Shown in pieces: positions 39,313 through 50,738 of a DNA stretch of 64,000 bases; position 1 is the first letter of the stretch, and each line of letters starts with the position of its first letter. Position numbers and translations under genes: made by a program. This DNA is from Flaccisagitta enflata. Taxonomy: Eukaryota > Chaetognatha > Sagittoidea > Aphragmophora. The stretch is from contig OZ231128.1 in the NCBI GenBank assembly GCA_965153355.1, forward strand, positions 24,180,001 to 24,244,000. Reading direction: 5' to 3'. The notes beneath the pieces were generated by a model. It ran no database searches. It had not been told where the DNA came from and saw only the letters and a program-made list of their open reading frames with translations.

Positions 39313-39621
39313 TAGCAGAACATGATGAGAAGAAAAAAGAAGAAACGAAGAAGATGCACAGTCAGCTTAAAATAGGATTAGGGAGAGACACGCCTCAGAG
39401 TCTCACTTGCCACCATTAAGTGTATCAACGCCACGCAGCTTCTTCATAGATATCCCGATTTTAAGTCACGCGCACACTCGATACAAAGAATTATTTACTG
39501 GCGTGTTGGTTCTTGGGTTACTTGGTTGATGGGTTGATTACATGGTCATTTATCTGACAAGTTGGTGGCCCCTCTGATGGCTGAAAAAAAACGAAGGATG
39601 GACCAACAGACGGACGACTAG

Positions 39622-39840
39622 ATAAGGCCGGATACACGGCTACTTAAGTCGCGTGCGGATTGGTAAAGGCAGTGTAAAAAAAGAAAGGCTTATCATGTAT
39701 ATTAGCAGGGGTTGTAAGGCAAACACCGCCTGTAAACGCTGAAAAAAACTTAGTGTTATGGACCGTCTGACCGATAGATGGACAAACTAACCAACCGACC
39801 GACATAGTGGGTTACAGAGTCACGTGCACGCGGCTAAAAA
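39622..39840 (-). mobile_element. (GTCY)n rolling-circle-like element, GTCGCGTGC subfamily, diverged
   Basis: Left edge ATAAGGCCGGATACACGGCT and AGTCGCGTGCGGAT; right edge GAGTCACGTGCACGCGGCTA AAAA. The microsatellite is short (ACCAACCGACCGAC). Point changes in the hairpin suggest an old copy. Confidence 0.75.
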
Positions 39841-40334
39841 GGAAAGGGTTGATGAGGAAAATGAATTGTTTTGGAAGAAAACGACAATGTGTAATTAGAA
39901 AGAAGGATTAAACCCGATGAACAAGATAAATGGGGAAAACGGCTTAGTCAAAAATTGCGGGGAAAAGCTGAAAGAATGGGAAGAAAAAGTAACCAAACAA
40001 AGGAAAAGAAATGGAATTAACTGAATGGGAAATAACAGTTGCCTTGAGCTTTCAAGCACGTATGAACACGTTAAAAACAAAACAGAAAAAAACGCAGGGT
40101 TTCCCATGCTCCTGTCGTGTCATTTTGTCTATTCTTTACTTTTTTCCAAAATTCCAACACTTCCAATTATCCATGTAACTCCCGGCGATCGCTGGACCGC
40201 AAATACGTCGACAAAAATGCACCGACGCAAATACCCCGACATACGCACGCACCCATAAAAGGACTCACTCTGAGGCACCCGTCCACGAATCACTCCCTGA
40301 GCAAACATTCAGAATACCTAATCTACAAATAACT

Positions 40335-40337
<3 letters not shown>
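39841..40337. other. sequence without recognised feature
   Basis: Nothing identified on either strand. Confidence 0.3.

Positions 40338-40398
<61 letters not shown>
40338..40398. repeat. (CT)n microsatellite
   Basis: Pure CT tract of about 60 bp. Confidence 0.95.
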
Positions 40399-40577
40399 AT
40401 ATCAATCCGCATTAGTTGATCTTACTCTGTTTTCACCCAAGAGGCCCATGAAGTCTGATGTGATACAGCAGATCTCGTCTAGAATTGAGAAAACTGGGCC
40501 AGGGGGCAAGCATTATGTATAGACAAATAAAACCAGGGGAATGATATTTACGTCATAGACTAATTACAGGATGCTTC

Positions 40578-40946
40578 ATTCCCCTTGATATCTGGTTGCC
40601 AGGGAAATATATTTCCATGTATTCTCGCTAAAAAAAATCAATTATTAAAGAAATTTTTTGAGGGAACATTACATAAAATCCAATCTGCTACAACTTTCAT
40701 ATAATATGCTCTATAACAATGTCGCCCATATAGTGGTTGCTATGGAGCATCACAAGGTTGTCACACATAGATACATTTCATAGCAAAGGCCAAATGAGCG
40801 ATATTCTTATAGAACATATTGTGAGAAAGTTGTAGCAAATTTTATTGTAAGCAATGTTCCCCCCCCCAAAATTTCTCAGTATATTGATATTTTAACAAGA
40901 ATACATGGAAATGTGTTTCCATGGCAACCGACCACCTTGAGCAATA
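40578..40946. mobile_element. foldback element, boundaries uncertain
   Basis: Inverted arms GGTTGCCAGGGAAATATATT and (inverse of the right side) GGTTGCCATGGAAACACATT, continuing as TCCATGTATTCT on both arms and extending inward to GGGAACATT. An inner copy of GGTTGCTATGG lies near 40735. Non-coding; no clear target duplication. Confidence 0.6.
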
Positions 40947-41202
40947 AATCATTTATTTGTTAGTTTATATTTCAAATACAAGTCCTCTAGCTTTATTTAT
41001 CATCCTATTATACTTGCCCCCGTTATCTCAAGTTTAGATGAGATCTACTGTATCAGGAAGACTTAGACATATCATGTCATTCTCCAATCTCCCTGTCATC
41101 ACACTTTTCATCGGATTTACTGTTTGCTGAGGTGTGATATTTGAAAAAAATTGTAGCAAGGGTGCGAAACCGCAGCTCAACAGCAAAAACAATAGCACAC
41201 TG

Positions 41203-41430
41203 TTTTTAGTCGCGTATTACGCGACTCTATACCCCACATTGTCCGTCTGTCGATCAGTTGGTTGGTTGGTTGGTTGGTTGGTTGGTTGGTTGGTTGGTTG
41301 GTCCTCTTTTTACTTTCTTGGTGCTTTTGAGCGTTTTGAGCTCACTGCTCCTGCCCAAATGCCTTAGCGACCATTTCTATCAATGCCCCTGTCCACTCGC
41401 ATACGACTTGGGTAGCCGTGTATCCGGCTT
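41203..41430 (+). mobile_element. (GTCY)n rolling-circle-like element, GTCGCGTGC subfamily, 3' tip lost
   Basis: TTTTTAGTCGCGTATTACGC hairpin, a GTCCGTCTGTC start grading into a pure (GGTT)n array, the conserved middle GCTCCTGCCCAAATGCC, and ACGACTTGGGTAGCCGTGTA TCCGGCTT. The final CTTGTTTTT is missing. Confidence 0.78.
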
Positions 41431-42421
<991 letters not shown>

Positions 42422-42468
42422 AAGGAATGAGAGAAAATGGCAGAGAAATGAAATGCAGTGTGATAACA

Positions 42469-43155
42469 GGTCGCCCAAGGGCAATATATGGTCAGCGATA
42501 CCCTTCACCCTGCTTTGAGTGATTGTGAGTTGGAGTGAGGGGAAGCAGGGCAAGGGCCCTGAAGGGGACGAAGTCCTGTAGAACACAGGGACTTTCGTCC
42601 TGCTTTTTACGTGGATGAGATGCTACATAGAGGGTTGACTGAAGGCCTTCAAGAGCTTAAATTGAGGTCTAAGAAGGCTTGAGAATGCCAATTGGAAGCT
42701 TGAGAGGACTAACTTGAGGCCTAATTTGAGGCATGAGAGGACAGGTTTGAGGCATGGGAATTTCGATTAGAGGCTTGCGAGGCCTAGTTTGAGGTCTGAA
42801 GGCCAGGCTGAGACCCAGGAGGTGGACTTGAGGCCTGAGATGGATTGCGCCTGAGAGGCTGGATTTGAGGCCAGAGAGGTTGATTTGAGGCCTGAGAGGC
42901 TGGATTTGAGGCCTGAGAGGTTGGATTTGAGGCCTGAGGTTGGATTTGAGACCAGGTTGGATTTAGAGGCTCAGGTTGGATTTGAGGCCTGAGATGCCAT
43001 ATTTGAGACCTGAGAGGCCAGATCTTAGGCCTGAGGGGCCTGATAAGGGGGGGGGACGAACTAACTAACGAACGAACTAACGAACGGATGAACGAACGAA
43101 AGTCCCCCTGTGTTCTACAGGACTTCATCCCCTTCGGGGCCGCTGCCCAAAAAGA
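42469..43155 (+). mobile_element. minisatellite-bearing composite element, copy C
   Basis: Head GGTCGCCCAAGGGCAATATA, CCCTGCT...AGCAGGG pair, left arm with GAAGGGGACGAAGTCCTGTA, the 'gatttgaggcctgagagg' minisatellite, GAACGAACTAACGAAC spacer, and right arm ending CGGGGCCGCTGCCCAAAAAG. Arms match each other in the GGGGACGAAGTCC version. Confidence 0.8.
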
Positions 43156-43174
43156 CAAAACCCTAAACCAAACA

Positions 43175-43776
43175 GGTCGCTCAAGGGCAATATGTGGTCA
43201 GCGACACCCGATGCCCTGCTTTGCAGGATTGTGAATTTGAGTGAGAGGGAGCAGGGCAAGGGGACAAAGTCATGTAGTACACATCGGGACTTTTGTTCGT
43301 CCGTCCTTCCATCCGTCCTTCCTTATGGGACTGATAAGGGGCCCAAGAAGGCTGCTTTGAGGCTGCAGATGGCTAAACTGAATCCCGAGAGAGCAGGGTG
43401 GAGGCCTGAATAGGTCGACTTGAGACCTGAGAGAGCAGATTCGAGGCCTGAGGACTCAAGTGAGGTCCAAAGAGTTCAAAGAGGGCTGATTTGAGACCTG
43501 GGAGGAAAGATTCAAGGTCTAAAATGGCAGATTTCAAACTTGAAAGGCTGATTTTAGGCCTAGGAGGGTAGATTTCAGGACTAAGAGGGCTGATTTCAAG
43601 CCTGAGAAGGCAGGTTTCAAGCCTGAGAAGGCAGATTTCAGGCCAGAGAGGTCAAATGGGGGGGGGGGAACAATCGGAAGGACAGAAGGATGGAAGAATG
43701 GAAGGACCGACAAACAAATGTTCCCCGGCCCTGTGTTTACAGAACTTTGTCCCCTTCGGGGCCGCTGCCCAAAAAC
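43175..43776 (+). mobile_element. minisatellite-bearing composite element, copy D
   Basis: Follows copy C after 20 bp in the same orientation. Head GGTCGCTCAAGGGCAATATG, shortened left arm (CAAGGGGACAAAGTCATGTA), minisatellite units AAGGCAGATTTCAGGCC, and right arm ending CGGGGCCGCTGCCCAAAAAC. More decayed than copy C. Confidence 0.75.
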
Positions 43777-43817
43777 GTAACTATCAGCGACTGGGAAAAA
43801 TTTGGAAATCTTTATTC

Positions 43818-43892
43818 CAATTTCAATTTCAATTTCAATTTCAATTTCAATTTCAATTTCAATTTCAATTTCAATTTCAATTTCAATTTCAC
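43818..43892. repeat. (TTTCAA)n microsatellite
   Basis: About 12 hexamer units, immediately before the next element. Confidence 0.93.
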
Positions 43893-43923
43893 TTCAATTC
43901 ACTTCACTTACCCTCATCTATAA

Positions 43924-44195
43924 TTTTTAGTTGCGGACACGCAACTCTATAAGAGGCTTTGTCTGTCCGTCCGTCCGTCTGTCTGTCCGTCGGTCCGTCG
44001 GTCTGTCCGTCGTCCGTCTGTCTGTCTGTCCGTCTGTCCGTCTGTCCGGTCACCCGTCTGTTCGTCTGTCCGTCCGTCCTTCCGTCGGTCCGTCCGTCCG
44101 TCCGTCCGTAACCATCGAGTCGAAAAGTGGGAAAACGCGCATTTCCGCCCCTGCCCACCCGTCCGCAATTGATGGCCGTGTATCCGGCCTTGTTT
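43924..44195 (+). mobile_element. (GTCY)n rolling-circle-like element, GTTGCGGAC subfamily, full-length
   Basis: TTTTTAGTTGCGGACACGCA ACTCTATAAGAGGC at the start, a long mixed GTCC/GTCT/GTCG array, the conserved middle CGCCCCTGCCCACCC, and GTCCGCAATTGATGGCCGTG...CCGGCCTTGTTT at the end. Arm AGTTGCGGAC pairs with GTCCGCAATT at 9 of 10 positions. Confidence 0.85.
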
Positions 44196-45607
44196 ACTTT
44201 AGATTTCAATTCAGGGAATTCAAGACAGTGAAGCAAACGACCGAATCATGTTTTGATTTGTCCCTTTTTGAGCAATGGTCGATGAAACCTGTATGAGAGA
44301 AAGATGGTAGAGCCAAAAATGCGCGGCACCCTAAATCATGAGAGAATATTGCCCACGTTGCTATCGCCGGCCTTCTGGTTGCTACGATGATAAACTCAAA
44401 CCTTGTTACCAGCGCTTTCCCTCGTACTGTGTTCTGTCGCAAAATCTAGTGATGAAGAATCGAATCTAATCTAATCCTCATTTAGACAAACTTAAGCGTT
44501 TCTAGTGACAACTACAGATACGTTTGTTTCTTTAAAACACGATTTCAGCACAAACAAAAATTCATGAATTTCAATTGTCCCATGAGGGGGTGCGACCGAG
44601 TGGCCTTTTTCAAAACGCGATTGACCTCATTAGAACCTAGGAATTTTCAGATTCAACTTTCTAAGATGGCCGGTCCAAAGAGAGTGGCGATATGCTTTAA
44701 TTTTTATGATGATAATATCAAATTTTACATCAATAGAAAGCTTAGCCTTTAAGCTTGTCGGTTGTTCATGATTTCATGATTGCTCAAGAAACTAATACGA
44801 GTCTGAAGCAAAAATATGTTCCAAATGGCGGAAATCATCGTGACTTTATTTAGCCCAAATTTGAAAGGCTGTAACTCGAAGACGAATTGACCGAATGACT
44901 CGAACCAGCCTACCTGCCCCAAAATTTCAAATTAGTATAACTACAAAAATGTTCTTTGGAATTTTCTGAAATTTTGCTTGAATGACCACCCAACTCCTGC
45001 ACAAATCCTTATAAAGTTGTACAGCGAATATGTAATTACTTTGGCTGTAATCGCATGGACCATTTTATTCTGTTATGGTCATTTCGTTTTAGGCTACAGA
45101 TTCCATGTTCGCGCCTCTCATGTGAAATATTTATAGCAAGTTTGTCATTTGCCATCATCTTTCTTAGGGCGTTGTGTTTCTGATCCACTTACTGAGTGTC
45201 TTCTTAGTGAAAAAAAAATTAAACTATTTTGTTGTCATTGAATTCTGCACTCTATGAACAATTACTGCAAACGACTCTGAGTAAAGGGAGTTCCTAGAGT
45301 CAAATCCAAGCGGCGGAATTTTTTATGAATGCTTTCTCTTTCATATCTGGTATTAGAATGATCTTCGGTCATTTTTCGCTTTTCCTCCGGAATTTCTGTC
45401 TATGGCCGCTGGTACGCGTTCATTGTTTATATTTTCAACAAGTTTTTAAGACTGGATTGTTTCAAATACTGCCTCGTCAGTCTTTCTGTATAGGGTAGCT
45501 AGTCTATGCTTTAGCGTTCGTTAAATTTGTTATGAGGGCCGCCCAGTTACTTATTTGCAAATTAAGCTCACTAAAGGTTTACGTCTTAGTGAATGAGCCA
45601 AAGGGAG
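44196..45607. other. AT-rich sequence without recognised feature
   Basis: Stretch of 1.4 kb with no gene, repeat unit or element ends that I can support. A short plus-strand frame at 44564-44752 has no recognisable domain. Confidence 0.35.
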
Positions 45608-45807
45608 GAGAAGAAGAAGAAAAAGAAGAAGAAGAAGAAGAAGAAGAAGAAGAAGAAGAAGAAGAAGAAGAAGAAGAAGAAGAAGAAAAAGAAAAAGAAA
45701 AAGAAAAAGAAGAAGAAGAAGTAGAAAAAGAAAAAGAAAAAGAAAAAGAAAAAGAAAAAGAAAAAGAAAAAGAAAAAGAAAAAGAAAAAGAAAAAGAAAA
45801 AGAAAAA
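45608..45807. repeat. (GAA)n and (GAAAAA)n microsatellite
   Basis: Trinucleotide GAA grades into hexamer GAAAAA, directly abutting the next element. Confidence 0.95.
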
Positions 45808-45931
45808 GAACAAGGCCAAGTAGGCCAATAAGGTGCGACGTGTGGATCGTCGAACGAATGCGTTACAGACCAACAGACCGACCAACCAACAGACACGGCC
45901 AGTTATAGAGGTGCTTTGTCGCACCTAAAAA
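45808..45931 (-). mobile_element. (GTCY)n rolling-circle-like element, GGTGCGAC subfamily, compact
   Basis: Only 124 bp. Read on the minus strand it is TTTTTAGGTGCGACAAAGCA CCTCTATAAC, GTGTCTGTTGGTTGG array, then GTCGCACCTTATTGGCC and TACTTGGCCTTGTT. Arm AGGTGCGAC is perfectly complementary to GTCGCACCT near the end. It shows the minimal architecture of the family. Confidence 0.85.
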
Positions 45932-45954
45932 GGAGAAGAAGGAGAAGAAGTAGA

Positions 45955-46384
45955 AGATCTCTTTTACTGGCAGTCTGTCAGTAGGTCTTTCCTTCAGTGT
46001 GTCGGTACATTTCCTTACATTCAGTACCTTCCACCCTCCCAAATTTTTTTGATTGCTGTGTAGTAAATTTTGAGTCTCATTCAGTCTGTCAGTAGTACTG
46101 GTTCTGTGCCTACACTCACCTTTTCTTCCAACCCGTGTAACTCGAACGCTGTATAGCAAATTATACTGTCAGTCAGTCTGTTCGTGTTCACTTTAACCTT
46201 TCCACTTCCGGGAGTAATTCAGATGCTGCTTAGCAAGTTTTGACTTTCAGGCTGCCAGTCAGTCTGTCAGTCTGTCAGTCACTTTTACCACCCCTCCTTT
46301 CAATGTAATTCCAATGCGGTGTAGCATGCTTCGACTGTCGGTCTATCAGTTAGTCTGTCAGTCAGTTTGGTGCCATCTTTCCGC
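45955..46384. repeat. diverged units of the 104-bp satellite
   Basis: Degenerate units with TCAGTCTGTCAGTCAGT and AATTCAGATGCTG-type segments, continuous in sequence with the array at 46914-47640. Confidence 0.7.
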
Positions 46385-46913
46385 TTTTTGGGCAGCGGCC
46401 CCAAAGGGCCGATGTCCTGTAGAATACAGGGGGGAATTTCCATACGTCCGTCCGTCCGTCCCCCCCCCCCTGTTGGCCATCAAGGCCTCAAATTTGCCCT
46501 CCCAGCCCTAAATTTAGTCCTCCAGGCCTCAAATCAGCCTTCTAGGGTTCAAATCAGCCCCCCCCCCGCCTCAAATCTGACCTACAGACCTCAGATCTGC
46601 CCTCCAGACCTTCAACTAGGCCTCCAAGCATCAAATCAGCCCTCTGTGGCTCAAATTTGCCCTCCAAACCTCAAATCCACTCTCAAAGCCTCAATTCTGC
46701 CCTCCAGCCTTCAAATATGCCTTCTTTGGCCTGAATCAGTCATCTATTGCCAGAAATGTGCCTCCTCAGGACGTATGGAAATTCCCCCCTGTGTTCTACA
46801 GGACATCGGCCCTTTGGGGCCGCTGCCCTGCTCTCACTCCACTTCTTCACTGGATCACTCCCAGCAGGGCATCGGGTACCGCTGACCATGTGCGATCCTT
46901 GGATGACTAGTTT
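46385..46913 (-). mobile_element. minisatellite-bearing composite element, copy E
   Basis: Minus-orientation copy inserted in the 104-bp satellite. It begins TTTTTGGGCAGCGGCCCCAA, has the arm GGCCGATGTCCTGTAGAA, minisatellite units CTCCAGGCCTCAAAT, the inverted arm, the CCCTGCT/AGCAGGG pair, and the head ATCCTTGGATGACTAGTTT. Satellite sequence continues on both sides without an evident target duplication, which gives clear element boundaries. Confidence 0.85.
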
Positions 46914-47640
46914 ACCTCTCCCCTTCCCAAGGTAATTCAAATGCTGTGTAGAAAGCTTCAACAGTCAGTCTGTTAGTCAGTTTGGCGCTACCTTTCCTCA
47001 CTTTCACCTGCTTCACATGCTTCGACTATCAGGCTGGCAGTCAGTCTGATGCTACTTTTCCTCACTTTTACCTTCCCTCCTCTCGATGTAATTCAAATGC
47101 GGTGTAGCATGCTTCGACTGTTAGTCTAGCAGTCAGTCTGTCAGTCAGTCTGATGCTACCTTTCCTCACTTTTACCTTCCCTCCACTCGATGTAATTCAA
47201 ATGCGGTGTAGCATGCTCCGACTGTTGGTCTAGCAGTCAGTCTGTCAGTCAGTCTGATGCTACCTTTCCTCACTTTTACCTTCCCTCCCATCGATGTAAA
47301 TCAAATGCGGTGTAGCATGCTTCGACTGTTGGTCTAGCAGTCAGTCTGTCAGTCAGTCTGATGCTACCTTTTCTCACTTTTACCTTCCCTCCTCTCGATG
47401 TAATTCAAATGTTGTGTAGCTTCGACAGTCAGTCTGTTAGTCAGTTTGGTGCCTTCTTTCCTCACTTTTACCGTTCTTCTCTTGTTGTTGTTCAAATGCT
47501 GTGAAGCGCGCTTTGACTGTCAGTTTATCAGTCAGTCTGATGCTACCTTCCCAGCACTTTTACCTTCCCTTCTCAGTCCTCTCAATGTAATTCAAATGCT
47601 GTGTAGCAAGCTTCGACTGTCAGCTTCCTCAGTGACAAAT
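46914..47640. repeat. 104-bp tandem satellite
   Basis: Units containing AATTCAAATGCGGTGTAGCA, TGCTTCGACTGT and GCTACCTTTCCTCAC. Consecutive GGTGTAG positions (47101, 47205, 47309, about 47413) are 104 bp apart. The central units are nearly identical; the outer ones are diverged. Confidence 0.9.
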
Positions 47641-47839
47641 CATCGGTCGTGGGAGACTTTCCAGTTTCCACAATTGTGCCTCGAGAGAAGAATTATTTCT
47701 TTTTCATGCTTCGTGGCTTCGGAGAGGAGGGGGAGAAGAGGAAGAGGAAGAGGAGGATGAAAAGGAGGAGGAGTAAGGGGAGGAGGCGCGAGAAGAGGAA
47801 GAGGGAGAAGGACGAAAAGGAGGAATGAGTAGGAGGAAA

Positions 47840-48190
47840 GACGGATAGGCGTCGTTATCCCCTTGTGGCTCTCGGGCGCCGCGGCGTCATTTCCGGCGCT
47901 TGAACTGACGTTGGGAGGCGACGCCGTGTCACTGTATACGGCGGCATTACACCGGCGCTCTCGGCGGCAGATATGGCGCTCTCGGCGGCAGATTCATGTG
48001 GTGTTAGCGACAGAAGTGACGGCCATCGGCGGGAAATACAAGTGTCGTCGGCGGCATGTCGTTTTTTTTCGGTGGCAAATCCGGTTTCATCAGTGGCACT
48101 TCCGGCTTTATCGGCGGCAATCCCGGCGTTGGAGGCGGTGGATCCGGCGTTGGCGGCGGCAGATTGGCGCCGAGAATCGCGGCTGTAAAA
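47840..48190. other. GC-rich patch with GGCGGCA-type periodicity
   Basis: About 350 bp much richer in G+C than its surroundings, with recurring GGCGGCA, CGGCGTT and GGCGCTCTC. Plus-strand translation gives SGFISGTSGFIGG-like text, but there is no start, splice context or domain. It may be a remnant of a coding exon or an old minisatellite. Confidence 0.4.
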
Positions 48191-48413
48191 TATGACGGCG
48201 TTAAAATGTCAAGTCGGGATATCATCGCTGTCCCATTTGTTATAATTGTTGTAAAACAGAACGATTTTTATAACCCACACGAGATTTTTAAAACGGTTAT
48301 GGACGAGAAGGGCGAACACAGAGATAATGTAAAGCACGATTACCATTTTATATCATACTTTTTTTTTCTCTCTCACTCTCAAAAGATGAATCCTGGTCTT
48401 CCTCGTTGGTTTA

Positions 48414-48720
48414 CGTTTTTAGTCGCGTACAACCGCCACTATGTTCTGAGAGCGACTCAAAATTGGACAAAAATCATCTGAAGGATTTATCATGTTGTAA
48501 TACTGTAAAATCACATAATAGATATGAAAAATATTATTTTTTTCATTCTTTTTCGTTGTTTTTCATTTTTTGTCATTTTTTGTCATTTTTTTGTCATTTT
48601 TTGTCATTTCTTGTCATTTTTTGTCATTTTTGTCATTTCTATCATTTTTATCATTTTTGTCATTTTGGTCATTTTTGTCATTTTTTGCCCTTTTTTTGCT
48701 TTTTTGTCATCTTTTAAAAA
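48414..48720. repeat. (TTTTTGTCAT)n decamer array with an element start
   Basis: A remnant of the (GTCY)n element start (TTTTTAGTCGCGTACAACCG) lies at about 48416. About 110 bp further on begins a TCATTTTTTG decamer array (48540-48715). Confidence 0.7.
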
Positions 48721-48980
48721 TACTATCACTTTCATCAAAAAAAATGATAAAATATTTTTTTTCCATGATAATATTAGGTGTGACAAAGTTTTTGTCTAGG
48801 GAGTTGCATGTAAGTCTATAGTCTTTTGTAAACCTATTTATAGTTTTTTTTACCTGTTTAAGCGTTTTTTAATATCTTTAATATTTTTAATAATTTTGTC
48901 AGGATAGCTTGCTATAATCAATTATTTATGCTCAATTCTTCAATTTTCAGTTTCTACACCAAGTTTCAAGCTAATCAGTA

Positions 48981-49132
48981 AATAAGGCCGGATACACGGC
49001 AATCCAGTTGTGGACGGTTGGGCAGGAGTAGTAATGTGAAAACCGCTCAGAATACAAAAATGTGAATGATGGACGGACCGACATACCAACCGACACGGCA
49101 AGGCGTAGAGTTGCATATCCTCGACTAAAAAC
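48981..49132 (-). mobile_element. (GTCY)n rolling-circle-like element, short diverged copy
   Basis: ATAAGGCCGGATACACGGCA at the left and GCATATCCTCGACTAAAAAC at the right, minus orientation. The microsatellite is reduced to GGACGGACCGACATACC. Confidence 0.75.
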
Positions 49133-49235
49133 AAGGCCAACGCCTAGTCACGTGCGGGACATGAATTGCTTAAGATGACTTAAAATGTCTTAAAATGACT
49201 TGAAATGACTTAGAATGACTTAGAATGACTTATAA
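49128..49235 (-). mobile_element. 3' part of a second element fused head-to-tail
   Basis: AACAAGGCCAACGCCTAGTC ACGTGCGGG starts immediately at the A-run ending the preceding element, followed by a decamer array (GACTTAAAAT). On the minus strand one element's GGCCTTGTT runs directly into the next element's TTTTTAGTCG. Confidence 0.7.
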
Positions 49236-50039
49236 TAGCATTTGGGAAGATGATGTGTGCCCAAAAAGTTTAAAAGTGTGCTCAAATGTCTAAATCCTAC
49301 ATATGTGTGGAGTCCTTCTGTTTAGAGTTTTCCTACCAAGTTTCCAGCAAATTTGTTGAAAAATCGCAGAGGTGTGCACGTTTCTCACTCTAGGGTATTA
49401 GGCTGATTTGGTCGGTTGGAGTGGTTGGATCACAAAATATAGACTAGATGTAAAGCGCTTTACTCTTAAACAAATTCTCTGTAAATATGAAGCAAATCAG
49501 TCAAAGGATAAAGAAATTATGTTTTTTTTTAATTATTCATAACAACAATATCAAATCAAATTGTTATTCATTACATAATAATGTATGATTAGTAAATCAT
49601 GAAATTTTTAAAATCTTATATCATCAAATGTTTACTTTAAATTGCATGTCTACTTTTCAAATAATGATATAGGTATTAATTTTTTTTGTAAATGATAAAT
49701 ATGTTATAATGAGATAATGATTTTTTTTCAATCATTTAATTCACTGTTTCTAAACCATGCCGAATAAAGTGCCAAAGTGCGTTTGATCAAGAAAGCACTC
49801 TACGAGTTAAGACACATTGTAAAAGCTGTATTTGTGTCATTATGATAAGACCAATCTAATCATCCATTCTTGGACATGAAGAGGGGGGGGTATATCGTAT
49901 TTCGGGTGCTATCAAACCTTAACAAGACCATGTGAAAGACAGATAAGGGAGAGAAAGAGAGGAAGAAATAAAGAGAAAAGGAAAGGTAAAGGAAAGATAG
50001 CGAGGAAGAAATAAAGAAAAACTGAAGGTGAAAGGAATT
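49236..50039. other. AT-rich sequence without recognised feature
   Basis: Nothing identified on either strand. Confidence 0.35.
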
Positions 50040-50220
50040 GCCAAAATGGACAGAAGGAAGGCAGACAGAAGGACAAATGTATATACGGATGGACAGATTC
50101 CCCCTGTGCTCTACAGGAATTTGTCCCCTTTGGGCCGCTGCCCTGCTCTCCCTCAACCTAAATCACATACTACTCAAGCAGGGCACAGGTAAAATGACCA
50201 TGTATTGCCTTTGGGCTGCT
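50040..50220 (-). mobile_element. minisatellite-bearing composite element, copy F, truncated
   Basis: A GGACAGAAGG stretch, arm CCCCCTGTGCTCTACAGG...GGGCCGCTGCCCTGCT, then AAGCAGGGC and the head GACCATGTATTGCCTTTGGG in minus orientation. The minisatellite and the other arm are missing. Confidence 0.7.
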
Positions 50221-50333
50221 ATTTTTTCCTCTCTCTTTTCCTTCTTATTCTGCTCCTTCTTCTTTCTCTTCTTCTCCATTTTCTTCGTCTTCTTCTTGTT
50301 TGTCTCCTTGGTCTTGGTCTTGGTCTTCTCCTT

Positions 50334-50542
50334 CTACGCGACTTTACACCCCGCTTTGTCGGTCCATCCGTCGGTCCGTCGGTCCATCCGTCCGTCGGTC
50401 CGTCGGTCCGTCACAATTTACTTTTTTTGGTTTTTTGCGGTTTTTGGCCTCACTGCTCCTGCCCATATGATGGAGTGACCTCAATTTTGGCCCCTGCCCA
50501 CCCGCACGCGACTGGGGTAGCCGTGTATCCGGCCTTGTTTTT
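50334..50542 (+). mobile_element. (GTCY)n rolling-circle-like element, 5' hairpin arm truncated
   Basis: Begins inside the hairpin (TACGCGACTTTACACCCCGC), GTCGGTCCATCC array, GCTCCTGCCCATATG, and a complete 3' end with GCACGCGACTGGGGTAGCCG and GGCCTTGTTTTT. Confidence 0.8.
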
Positions 50543-50640
50543 ATGTTTTCTGTTCACTTTGACACTTCGCTAATGTTACTTTCTTTTCTTTGTCTTTCCT
50601 TCTTCTTTTTCTTGTTTTGCTTGTTCTTCTCGTTCATCTT

Positions 50641-50738
50641 TTATCTCACTGCTCCTGCCCAGATGGTCTATAGACCTTAAAAACAGCCCATGCTCAACCG
50701 CATGCAACTGGGGTAGCCATGTTTCTGGCCTTGTTCAT
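50641..50738 (+). mobile_element. (GTCY)n element, 3' fragment
   Basis: CACTGCTCCTGCCCAGATGG through GCATGCAACTGGGGTAGCCA and GGCCTTGTT. The 5' half is absent. Confidence 0.7.

Noticed and set aside
46160-47640. Tandem gene cluster or array of RNA genes
   Set aside because: A 104-bp satellite with no promoter boxes, no conserved RNA fold recognised and free drift in outer units.
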